NCBI GenBank assembly: GCA_002316795.1
Contig: DCEE01000062.1
Span: 1 to 30,890, forward strand
Length of the DNA stretch: 30,890 nt
Origin: Synergistaceae bacterium UBA1037
GTDB taxonomy: Bacteria > Synergistota > Synergistia > Synergistales > Synergistaceae
Reading direction: 5' to 3'
Shown here piece by piece: positions 6,352 to 14,327 of this stretch (the first letter of the stretch is position 1; the number at the start of each line of letters is the position of its first letter). The notes beneath the pieces are model-generated. The model was not told the DNA's origin. It saw only the letters and a list, made by a program, of their open reading frames with translations, and did not search any database. The position numbers and the translations under genes are program-made.

Positions 6352-7239
6352 ATGAAGATACTGGGTTTTAAAAAGATCGACGCTTTCACGAAGGGAAGCT
6401 CTTCAGGCAACCCTGCCGGTTATGTTCTTCTGGACCGGATGGACAGCCTGAGTGAGGGAGAGATGCAGAAACTCGCATCCGAACTCAAAGGCTTTGTCAG
6501 CGAAGTGGGCTTTGCCTGCAGGGAGCCCGGCGGGTTTCATCTGAAGTACTATTCGTCTGAATGCGAAGTCGCATTCTGCGGACATGCAACTATCGCCATC
6601 ATGTATGACCTCATCTCGACAGATACGGAACTGCTTGAGGAAAAGGAGCTAAAGATCAGGGTCAGGGCGGAGACCTTGCCTGTCTTCAACCGCCTGAGGG
6701 AAGAGGATGCGGTCTACATAACAGCCCCGGAGCCGGGATTTCTTCAAAGGGATATCAGTCGAAACGAGATAGCTGAAGCACTTGGTGCGGACGTGGAAGC
6801 TATAAAGGCAGAAAGAGCAGTCAGAGTAATAGACGGCGGTCTCAGGACCCTAATAGTCCCTCTGGCTTCCCTCATGGACTGTATTGAACTCTTCCCGGAT
6901 CAGGAGAAGCTCAGGAGATTTTCCACGGAAAAAGATTTTGACATAGTACACGTATATACCGACGAGGTAAGTACAAAAGGGACAAAATACAGGACCCGCG
7001 TCTTCGCGCCCAAATACGGATACCTGGAAGACCCTGCCACGGGCTCCGGAAATTCGGCATTTGGATATTATCTTATCGACGAAGGCATGTGGGAGGATGA
7101 TTTCTCGATAGAACAGGGACCCTCCCGGAACTCCCCCAATATCGTCAGGATAAGGCGCCTAACCGGAGAGAGGGCTGACAGGATACTTTTCGGAGGATCA
7201 GCCACGACCAGGATAGAGGGCAAGTATCACCTCCACTGA
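6352..7239 (+). CDS. PhzF-family isomerase/epimerase
   Basis: A 295-residue PhzF-family protein, similar in fold to diaminopimelate epimerase. Members catalyse isomerisations of small metabolites; PhzF itself works in phenazine synthesis, but most have unknown substrates and no phenazine genes are nearby. Typical features are KIDAFTKGSSSGNPAGYVLL at the N-terminus, CEVAFCGHATIA in the middle, and YLEDPATGSGNSAFGYYL in the C-terminal half (second lobe phosphate/glycine loop). I chose the ATG at 6352 because AAAAGGAG lies 8 nt upstream and homologous proteins start at this point; an in-frame ATG at 6289 would add 21 unrelated residues and overlap the promoter. It forms a single-gene unit ending at a terminator. 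Confidence 0.9.
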   Translation: MKILGFKKIDAFTKGSSSGNPAGYVLLDRMDSLSEGEMQKLASELKGFVSEVGFACREPGGFHLKYYSSECEVAFCGHATIAIMYDLISTDTELLEEKELKIRVRAETLPVFNRLREEDAVYITAPEPGFLQRDISRNEIAEALGADVEAIKAERAVRVIDGGLRTLIVPLASLMDCIELFPDQEKLRRFSTEKDFDIVHVYTDEVSTKGTKYRTRVFAPKYGYLEDPATGSGNSAFGYYLIDEGMWEDDFSIEQGPSRNSPNIVRIRRLTGERADRILFGGSATTRIEGKYHLH

Positions 7240-7259
7240 ATCATAAAAAAGATCAACGA

Positions 7260-7294
7260 GGGAGGCCTGTTTTCATTTCAGGCCTCCCCTTTTA
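7260..7294 (+). terminator. Terminator after the PhzF-family gene
   Basis: A perfect 10-bp stem GGGAGGCCTG/CAGGCCTCCC (7260-7269 with 7279-7288) with a 9-nt loop is followed by CTTTTAT. Confidence 0.85.
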
Positions 7295-7482
7295 TCGCCG
7301 GATCCGGGATAGCCGCGTGTCCTCTGCTCCAGGTCCCGGCAATTATGTGACAATGTATAATTAAGGCAGGCCATATACAGTGTAATTGCATATGTCCGCA
7401 AGTGAAAACATGGTAGAATTACCGGGTATAACAGCCGATCACATGATCAAATGAAAATGTATACAGAGCCGCCGAGGTGTAA

Positions 7483-10400
7483 TTGATTTTGAGGGTGAAA
7501 AAAATCAACAGCAAAGCAGGAATAATTGCTGCATTAACAACTGCAGCCGCAGGGATCGCCCTTGTGGTCCTGACTCAGGTGAACTTCCTGGGGGATCTTG
7601 TCGTGGACCAGGTCAGCAATGCCGTAAGGGACCAGCTCAACGTCGAGCTTGTCATGCCTGCCCTTTCCGGCAACCCCGTCATGGGCTTCGAAGGGAAGGA
7701 AATGTCCTTTGTCCGTTCCGATGACAAGCTCCTCACGATTGATAAGATAGACATAAACCTCTCCCTCCCCAGCCTTCTTAAAAATTCACCCCGCATATCC
7801 ACCCTGGTGATAGAGGGCCTAAGCACCGACTATGATTCGCTGCTTAAGATGGTGCCGGAGAAAAAGGGGAGCGCGGGAACAAAGGATATCCCTATAGACA
7901 AGATAATACTGAACGAGGTCAGGGTATCCTCCCAATGGGGGCTCCTCGAGCTGGACGACAGCTCGCTTGAACTTCGCGGACTGGAGTGGTTCGCCCCCGT
8001 GCTCAAGGGCAAGTTCCGTGATATCCCATTTTCAGTATTCGGAGTAGTCAGAAAGGAAGAAGAAAACTGGCTGCTTGACGGCTTCTCCGCCAAGCTTGAC
8101 GAAGGTTCCGCCAAAGCCTCCGGAGCTGTATATCCTGTTCCGGATTTCAAAGCTGATATAAAAGATGCCGACCTGCGGACGATAGCCTCGATATTCCCGA
8201 ACTTCTCGAAATATGGCGTAACGGGCACATTGACGGTAAAGATGGAAATGAGGGGCGAGGGCAGGGACATCTTCACTTCTGGAGAAGGGGTCCTTAAAAA
8301 GGCTGTTGTCGGAAAGGTGCCGCTTGAAGAGGTAGCGGCCAAATGGAGATACGAAGAGGGTGTTCTTGATATCTCGCTTGAGGAGAGCAAGGTCTTCGAC
8401 TCATCACTCCGGGGATCGATGAAGCTTGATACAAGGGCCCCGGGGAAATATCTCGAACTGAAAGCCGATGCGCGGAACCTCCGCTTCGCAGACTGGACTG
8501 ACAAGATAGCCCATGAGATAGCAGGGAACGCAGCGATGCTGAAAGGCAGCATCACCGCTATGGAGGCAGACCTTAAGGGCCCGCTGGACGCGCTTGTAGG
8601 GAAAGTCGAGATAGCTCCCTCAAACGTTGCGTACAACAATATGAAGTTCACAGCGCTGCAGGGGAAGGCGCTCTTTGAGGGCAGGCCTTCAGGGAAATTA
8701 GATCTCTCGGCTCTCAGCGAGGGAAGGGAAATAAAGCTCGCAGGAACTCTCAGCATCGCCGACGGAGTGCCTGTCGATCTTAAACTGAACGCGAGGGCGA
8801 TAAAGCTGGAAGAACTTGGAAAAGCGTTCAGCGAACTGGGAAAATACGAACTTAAGGGTACCGCCGATGTCTCTGCGAAGATCGGGGGAGAAATCAGCGC
8901 AATGAAGGTGAAGGCGGACATCAGCTCGCCCTCCGCGGAGATAAAGGGGATAGGAAAGCTTACGAGGGTCAAGGCATCCCCCGAGTACGACGTTTCGCTG
9001 GGAACTTTCAGGCTGACGAATGCGTCCCTTCTCTGGAACGGGGCGCTTATCACGGCTTCGGGCAATATGAAGGATATAGGGGGAACACCCGAGCTCTCCT
9101 TCAGCGGAGCGATAAAGAACGCCTCCCTCAGCGGCTTCCATAGCACACTCGGAGTCCTCAAAACTTTGAATATATCCGGAGATGCTTCGGGAACATGGAC
9201 TCTTAGGGGAAAGACAGATTCTCCTGAGGCGCTGCTGAAGCTCAGGGTCTCAAACGGCAGGTTCTTGGATCTCGAGGTCTCAAGATTTCATACTGAAATG
9301 GCACATTCATCAAATAAGCTTGACTTCAGGAAGATGGATGCAGAAATGGCCGGAGGCAGTGCGGACCTCAAAGGCAAAGTCGACCTTCCGTATAAGGCAT
9401 CCAGCGGATCTTCTCCTGTCAGGTGGGAATTCGAAGGCAGAGTCAGGAGAGTGGACATCTCGGCCCTCAACGGACTTTTTGGCATGGAGCAGGATATCGA
9501 AGGACCGTGCTCGGGTGAGATCAAGGTGGGCGATGACGGAAGAGGCATCAGATGGAACGCGGACATTTCGTCAGAAGGCCTCAGGTGGAAGGAGTTCTCA
9601 GCTGACGGGGCCACAGGCAGCCTGAGCGGTGACCCAAAGGAGATCAGGATCAGCAATGTAAAGGTCGATTTCCTGAGGGGAAAGCATCTCCTCACCGGTA
9701 AGATCATCCCTTCGCCGGCGGGCAGGCCTTTCTCAGAATCCATGCTCGATCTGAAGATCGCATCTGAAAATATAAACATGTATGAGTTGCTGAGGAAACA
9801 CCTGCCGGTAGTAAGGGGCGTGCAGGGCCTTATAAAAAGCGAAGTTCTGGTCGGAGGTACAGTTGAAAAGCCTCTTTTGAACGGCAGCGGTACGCTGGCA
9901 CCTTTCAGGTACAGGGGATTTCTGCTCCCGATGGTAGATGTCGCGTTCAACGGCAGCCTGACAGATATTAAAGTTTCAGAAGCTAAGGCAAGGCTTGCAC
10001 GAGGTGAATTGACGGCTAACGGCAGAGTCTACATGGAGAACGGAAAATGGCATGGAGCCCTTGACACTAAAGGCAAAGATATTGACCTCAGGCAGATAGG
10101 AGCCTACTTGCCTGACCAGTTCAGGCGGAGGTTCGGAGGAAACGCCAGCTTCAAGTTCACCGGCAGGGGAGAGGTCGACAATTTCAGCGGAGAAGGTTCA
10201 TTTTCTTCTGAAAGGATGAGATTCCTGGGATTGAGGATAAGGAACGTCAACGCCCCGTTTTACATCTCCGAAGGCTATGCGGTCATGGAAGACGTGAAGG
10301 CTGAGACGAACGGCGGAGCTGTTACAGGCGGACTTGCAATGGATATAGCGAAGAGCAGCTGGGGCGGCAACCTTACAGTGATGAGCGCCGACGTGGCTCC

Positions 10401-11187
10401 CATGATAAAACAGGCTTTTCCCTCCCTTTCGGGTTCGATTTCGGGCAAAGGAGACCTTAAGATCAGGGCAGGGGGCGAACCGGGAAGGATGAGCACCGTC
10501 AATGCCGCAGGGGTCCTCTTCCTTAGGGACGGAGAGATCTCCGGCTTTGAAGCGGTAGAGGCCGCAAAAAAATATACAAAGGGCAAACCGCTCCTCTTCA
10601 AAACGGTCCAGACGGCATTCACCCTTGACGAAGGGTACCTGACGATCCTTCCCGGAAGCCAGGCTGTGGCGCCTCCCGGAGATCCCGTATACCGTTATGT
10701 CATGCTTGACGGTCTGGTAAACAAGAAAAAAGAGATGAGCCTCTTTGCCATGGGCAAAGTAAATATTCAGGCTTTGAACGCCCTCCTCGGAGCGCTTCAG
10801 GGGATCATAAACGTCGGCATGGAATTCACGGGTGAGCTTGACAGAAGCGCGCTGCTGCAGAACTTCCTCGGAGGAGTCCTGTCAGGCTTCACAAGGACAG
10901 ATTTCCGTTTCGTTACGATGAATATAAACGGAACTATGGATTCTCCGAGCTTCAGCAACGTAAAGGTCGACAAATCGGAGCAGATGACAAGCCCAAGGAA
11001 CGTGATACCGAAGTCGGCCAGCGATCCGAATGAAAAAGACTATCAGGGCAGGGATACTGTCTTCAGACTTAAATTTGAAATCCCTGTCGGCCCCGGAGTA
11101 AGCTATACCAACGGGAATAATATCGGCGGACAGATCATAGAGCAGACGCTTGGAAACATACTGCAGGGGATAGACTTTGGAAACTGA
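7483..11187 (+). CDS. Large AsmA/TamB-like envelope protein
   Basis: A 1234-residue protein with one N-terminal transmembrane helix (about residues 12-31) and a very long, repetitive beta-rich body, the layout of the AsmA/TamB/YhdP group. These proteins span the periplasm as a hydrophobic groove and are linked to phospholipid transport to the outer membrane. The C-terminal 250 residues (GKVNIQALNALLGALQGI, then DFRFVTMNINGTMDSP) look like the AsmA-type C-terminal region. Which subfamily it belongs to cannot be settled by eye. The start is non-ATG: TTG 7483 is 5 nt after GAGGTG; TTG 7489 and GTG 7495 are also possible. The 3' end overlaps or abuts cobU, yet the function is unrelated. I found no convincing promoter in the 194 nt upstream beyond a lone TGTATAAT at 7354-7361. 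Confidence 0.85.
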   Translation: MILRVKKINSKAGIIAALTTAAAGIALVVLTQVNFLGDLVVDQVSNAVRDQLNVELVMPALSGNPVMGFEGKEMSFVRSDDKLLTIDKIDINLSLPSLLKNSPRISTLVIEGLSTDYDSLLKMVPEKKGSAGTKDIPIDKIILNEVRVSSQWGLLELDDSSLELRGLEWFAPVLKGKFRDIPFSVFGVVRKEEENWLLDGFSAKLDEGSAKASGAVYPVPDFKADIKDADLRTIASIFPNFSKYGVTGTLTVKMEMRGEGRDIFTSGEGVLKKAVVGKVPLEEVAAKWRYEEGVLDISLEESKVFDSSLRGSMKLDTRAPGKYLELKADARNLRFADWTDKIAHEIAGNAAMLKGSITAMEADLKGPLDALVGKVEIAPSNVAYNNMKFTALQGKALFEGRPSGKLDLSALSEGREIKLAGTLSIADGVPVDLKLNARAIKLEELGKAFSELGKYELKGTADVSAKIGGEISAMKVKADISSPSAEIKGIGKLTRVKASPEYDVSLGTFRLTNASLLWNGALITASGNMKDIGGTPELSFSGAIKNASLSGFHSTLGVLKTLNISGDASGTWTLRGKTDSPEALLKLRVSNGRFLDLEVSRFHTEMAHSSNKLDFRKMDAEMAGGSADLKGKVDLPYKASSGSSPVRWEFEGRVRRVDISALNGLFGMEQDIEGPCSGEIKVGDDGRGIRWNADISSEGLRWKEFSADGATGSLSGDPKEIRISNVKVDFLRGKHLLTGKIIPSPAGRPFSESMLDLKIASENINMYELLRKHLPVVRGVQGLIKSEVLVGGTVEKPLLNGSGTLAPFRYRGFLLPMVDVAFNGSLTDIKVSEAKARLARGELTANGRVYMENGKWHGALDTKGKDIDLRQIGAYLPDQFRRRFGGNASFKFTGRGEVDNFSGEGSFSSERMRFLGLRIRNVNAPFYISEGYAVMEDVKAETNGGAVTGGLAMDIAKSSWGGNLTVMSADVAPMIKQAFPSLSGSISGKGDLKIRAGGEPGRMSTVNAAGVLFLRDGEISGFEAVEAAKKYTKGKPLLFKTVQTAFTLDEGYLTILPGSQAVAPPGDPVYRYVMLDGLVNKKKEMSLFAMGKVNIQALNALLGALQGIINVGMEFTGELDRSALLQNFLGGVLSGFTRTDFRFVTMNINGTMDSPSFSNVKVDKSEQMTSPRNVIPKSASDPNEKDYQGRDTVFRLKFEIPVGPGVSYTNGNNIGGQIIEQTLGNILQGIDFGN

Positions 11188-11197
11188 CGGTGAGAGG

Positions 11198-11773
11198 ATG
11201 TTCAAATCAGGGATCACCCTCATCCTGGGGGGTGCCAGAAGCGGGAAGAGCACCTTTGCTGAAAGGCTGGCTAAGTGTGCTGCCTCCCATGTTACGTACC
11301 TTGCGGCTGCGGACGCCCGGGACGCAGAGATGCAGGAACGCATTGCCATACACAAAAAGAGAAGGCCTGCGGGATGGGAGACCTTCGAAGGAGATCCCTA
11401 CGAGATATGTGCGGCTGTAAAGAGAATAAGGGGGGTCCTTCTGCTTGACTGCCTCACGCTGTGGCTGACCCGCCTCTTCCTTGAAGGGGGGCTTGCGGAA
11501 AACGCCTCGGGATCCGAGTGGCAGGCAAGGGAAGAACAAATAAGGGCAATGACCGAAGATCTCTGTTCTATCCCTCGAGAAGGGACGCACCTGATAATTG
11601 TGAGCAACGAGGTCGGTTTCGGCCTCGTGCCGACTTATATAATGGGCAGGCGATTCAGGGATCTGCAGGGCAGGATGAACCAGCTCTGCGCTTCAAAGGC
11701 GGAAAGAGTCGCCCTTGTAGTCGCAGGCTGCCCTCTGTGGGTCAAAGGGTCGATGGAGGAGAGTTGGCAATGA
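11198..11773 (+). CDS. cobU: Adenosylcobinamide kinase / adenosylcobinamide-phosphate guanylyltransferase
   Basis: A 191-residue CobU. It phosphorylates adenosylcobinamide and then attaches GMP, giving adenosylcobinamide-GDP, the substrate of CobS in the nucleotide-loop stage of B12 synthesis. The P-loop GGARSGKST is at residues 11-19. The histidine that carries GMP in the family is His52, in HKKRRPAGWETFE. A late SNEVGFGLVP motif is also typical. I chose ATG 11198 because the P-loop then falls at the usual distance from the start. A TTG at 11177, behind AGGGGA, would add 7 residues and overlap the upstream stop. The stop overlaps the cobS start (ATGA). Confidence 0.93.
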   Translation: MFKSGITLILGGARSGKSTFAERLAKCAASHVTYLAAADARDAEMQERIAIHKKRRPAGWETFEGDPYEICAAVKRIRGVLLLDCLTLWLTRLFLEGGLAENASGSEWQAREEQIRAMTEDLCSIPREGTHLIIVSNEVGFGLVPTYIMGRRFRDLQGRMNQLCASKAERVALVVAGCPLWVKGSMEESWQ

Positions 11774-12579
11774 AGAACGTAAAATTCCGGGAATATATGG
11801 ACAGGCTGACTGATGAGATCAGAAACGAGGGATCGAGGCTTGACTTCATTGGCAGGTTCGTTGTGGCATGGACCCTGCTCTCGCGCATCCCGCTGCCCAA
11901 AAAGCTGTGGCCGTCGGAGATGCCGACAGGCAACAGGACACTTCCTCTTGCCCCCCTTGCCGGAGGGCTTCTCGGCCTGCTTGTCGGGATCGCAGTGTCT
12001 GTCGTGAGATCCCTGGGATTAGGCGCGCCCGGCTCCATTTGGATAGGCGTCTTGTTTTACTCGATAATAGGATGGTCACTGCACCTCGACGGGTGGGGGG
12101 ATCTCTGGGACGGAGTAGGCTCGGGCCGGCAGGGCGAGGAGCTCCGTTCCGTAATGAAGGACAGCAGGCTTGGAGCTTATGGGGCTGTCGGCCTCATACT
12201 CGCATTCGGACTCTGGACATCCCTGGCGGGATCTGTCCGGCCTGACAGACTCACAACCGCGTTGATCGTTTCCGCTGCTTCCGGCAGATTTGCATGCTGC
12301 ACAGCTGCCTACATGGGCAGGTATCCTTGGGAGAGCGGCATGGGCAAAGGCTGGGTGGACACCTTCACAGGATATGATCTCTTCATCTCATTGATCGCGT
12401 TTTTTGTCTTCATGCCGATCGCGCCGGTCAGGTGGTTCTTCTCAGCTGCGGCCGCCCTTATAACGGGTTTCGGGATGGCGGACTGGATGAACTCCAGGCT
12501 CGGCGGAGTGAACGGCGATGTCCTGGGCGCCGCTGCCGTGGCAGCTGAGATAGCCTCTTTAGCGGTATTCTCGGCATGA
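11770..12579 (+). CDS. cobS: Adenosylcobinamide-GDP ribazoletransferase (cobalamin synthase)
   Basis: A 269-residue integral membrane enzyme that joins adenosylcobinamide-GDP to alpha-ribazole or its phosphate, completing cobalamin (or its 5'-phosphate). The family signature is clear: LLSRIPLP near residue 38, HLDGWGDLWDGVGSGRQGEE near residue 104 with its acidic metal ligands, and KDSRLGAYGAVGL just after. Several hydrophobic helices follow. GGAGGAG lies 8 nt before the ATG, and the start overlaps the cobU stop, indicating translational coupling. The same frame is open further upstream (from 11518), but that part lies inside cobU and lacks family similarity. Confidence 0.93.
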   Translation: MKNVKFREYMDRLTDEIRNEGSRLDFIGRFVVAWTLLSRIPLPKKLWPSEMPTGNRTLPLAPLAGGLLGLLVGIAVSVVRSLGLGAPGSIWIGVLFYSIIGWSLHLDGWGDLWDGVGSGRQGEELRSVMKDSRLGAYGAVGLILAFGLWTSLAGSVRPDRLTTALIVSAASGRFACCTAAYMGRYPWESGMGKGWVDTFTGYDLFISLIAFFVFMPIAPVRWFFSAAAALITGFGMADWMNSRLGGVNGDVLGAAAVAAEIASLAVFSA

Positions 12580-13382
12580 ACACTTTCAGGCCGAGGCTTA
12601 TCGCAGTTGACATGGATGGTACGATCCTTAACAGCTCAAGCGAACTTTCAGCAAGGACAAGGAACGCTCTCCGGTCCGCTATCTCGTCAGGGATAACTGT
12701 TGTCACCGCGACGGGAAGGATGTATCCTTCAGCCCTCCCCGTGATCAGGGAGGTAGGCATAACAGCCCCCTGCATATTCTACAACGGTGCTGTCGTGCGC
12801 GATCCCCTTTCTGGTAAGACCATCCACGAAAGAGGAGTAGGAAGGGAACTGACTGCGGAAGTCCTCTCCTTCTACCGGCAGCAGGGATGGTACATACAGG
12901 TCTACAGCGATGACAGGCTCTATGTGACGGACAGCAGCGACCCAAGAAGCAGATTCTACGAAAACATATCAAAAATACGGCCCGTCTCGGTCGGTGAAAA
13001 GTTCTGGGACCTTGACGTCGATTCAACGAAACTTCTGGGCATAGCGCTGGAAGAAGACGATTTCCGCCTGATGGCAGAGAGGACTGTCTCGCGCTTTGGC
13101 GGCCGGATCTACACTGCGACTTCGTGGGGGGCTTTTGTTGAGATGACCCACCCCGATGTTAACAAGGCGAAGGGGCTTGCGATAGTTGCGGAAAGGCTCG
13201 GGATCGACAGGTGCGATGTCCTTGCGATAGGTGACGGCTCCAACGACAGGGAAATGATCGGATGGGCAGGGTACGGCGTTGCTATGGGCAATTCACCAAC
13301 TGATGTAAGAGCGGCGGCGGATGAGACAACTTTAGACAATGACAGCGACGGGGCGGCAGTGATAGTTGAAAGATATCTGTAA
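12576..13382 (+). CDS. Cof-type HAD-superfamily phosphatase
   Basis: A 268-residue HAD hydrolase of the Cof (IIB) subfamily. Motif I is DMDGT with the nucleophile Asp12 and acid/base Asp14; motif II is the TATGR threonine; the late motif GDGSNDREM (Asp220, Asp224) binds magnesium. The cap lies between. Such enzymes dephosphorylate sugar phosphates, FMN, pyridoxal phosphate and similar small molecules, and the substrate here cannot be read from sequence. Its start overlaps the cobS stop (ATGA). Coupling to cobU and cobS makes removal of a phosphate in the nucleotide-loop pathway a reasonable guess (the role of CobC elsewhere), but this is inference only. Confidence 0.9.
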   Translation: MNTFRPRLIAVDMDGTILNSSSELSARTRNALRSAISSGITVVTATGRMYPSALPVIREVGITAPCIFYNGAVVRDPLSGKTIHERGVGRELTAEVLSFYRQQGWYIQVYSDDRLYVTDSSDPRSRFYENISKIRPVSVGEKFWDLDVDSTKLLGIALEEDDFRLMAERTVSRFGGRIYTATSWGAFVEMTHPDVNKAKGLAIVAERLGIDRCDVLAIGDGSNDREMIGWAGYGVAMGNSPTDVRAAADETTLDNDSDGAAVIVERYL

Positions 13383-13396
13383 CGGGGGGTCAGATT

Positions 13397-14269
13397 ATGA
13401 GAGATTACTTTGAACAGGAAAGGCCAACGATGACTTTTGAAATTTTTCCTCCCAAGGGCGCGGGAGATCTCGCTTCGATATTTGCGACGGTAGACGCGCT
13501 TGCAAGCCTGGCGCCTGACCTCATCAGCGTTACATACGGTGCGGGAGGGACCAGCCGCGTCAACACCGTTGAAATCGCCTCCCAGATACAGAACAGCTAT
13601 GCCATACCGGCTCTCGCCCACCTTACCTGCGCGGGAAACTCGATCGAAGAAGTGGAGCCAATACTGAAAACACTCTCTGAAAACGGGGTAAAAAACATCC
13701 TCGCCCTCAGGGGAGACCTGGCGGAAAGCGAGACGCTCAAGGACTTCCGCTATGCCTCGGACCTCATAAGATACATAAGATCCAGATATGATTTCAGGAT
13801 CTTCGCGGCCTGCTACCCGGAGAAGCACATCGAAGCATATTCGATGGAAGACGACCTGCGATGCCTCAAGGAAAAAGCAGACTGCGGAGTCGATGTGCTC
13901 ATATCCCAGCTCTTTTTCGACAACGAGATCTTCTACAGCTTCAGAGACCGGGCAAGGACCATAGGAATAGCGACTCCGATAGTAGCAGGCATTATGCCCA
14001 TAACATCCTCTTCCCAGATCAGCCGCATGGTCTCAATGTGCGGGGCAACAGTCCCGGAAAAGGTCCAGAAAATTATAAGGGCATTCGGACATAACAGCAT
14101 GGCTATGAAAGAGGCTGGTATCGCATACGCGACGGCGCAGATAGTCGACCTGCTCGCTGCAGGTGTTGACGGCATACACCTCTACACTATGAATCAGCCT
14201 GATATCGCAAAGAGGATATCAGAGAACATAAGGGGGATACTCTATTCCCTTAGGGTAAAGCGCGGCTGA
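13397..14269 (+). CDS. metF: Methylenetetrahydrofolate reductase
   Basis: A 290-residue TIM-barrel flavoprotein that reduces 5,10-methylene-THF to 5-methyl-THF, the methyl donor for MetH. Recognisable segments are TFEIFPPKG near residue 13 (including the catalytic glutamate), ISVTYGAGG near residue 45, ILALRGD near residue 101, and QLFFDNEIFY near residue 175. Length is the usual bacterial size without a regulatory domain. The gene begins 14 nt after the HAD gene behind a weak GGGGGG run. It lies directly before metH, so product and user of methyl-THF are adjacent. Confidence 0.95.
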   Translation: MRDYFEQERPTMTFEIFPPKGAGDLASIFATVDALASLAPDLISVTYGAGGTSRVNTVEIASQIQNSYAIPALAHLTCAGNSIEEVEPILKTLSENGVKNILALRGDLAESETLKDFRYASDLIRYIRSRYDFRIFAACYPEKHIEAYSMEDDLRCLKEKADCGVDVLISQLFFDNEIFYSFRDRARTIGIATPIVAGIMPITSSSQISRMVSMCGATVPEKVQKIIRAFGHNSMAMKEAGIAYATAQIVDLLAAGVDGIHLYTMNQPDIAKRISENIRGILYSLRVKRG

Positions 14270-14327
14270 ATTTCCCGGCTGACGTCAATGAGCGGAAACA
14301 GTTTACAAGGAAAATGAGGCGGGTCAT

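Noticed and set aside
7354..7361. TGTATAAT as a promoter of the AsmA-like gene
   Set aside because: There is no acceptable -35, and it would leave a long leader. It was kept only as a remark.
7830..9161. A 443-codon open frame on the minus strand inside the AsmA-like gene
   Set aside because: It is serine/proline-rich with no domain or ribosome site, and mirrors the codon pattern of the plus-strand gene. It is a shadow frame.
11518..11769. Upstream extension of the cobS frame
   Set aside because: It lies inside cobU and lacks similarity to CobS. The ATG at 11770 has GGAGGAG and an ATGA overlap.
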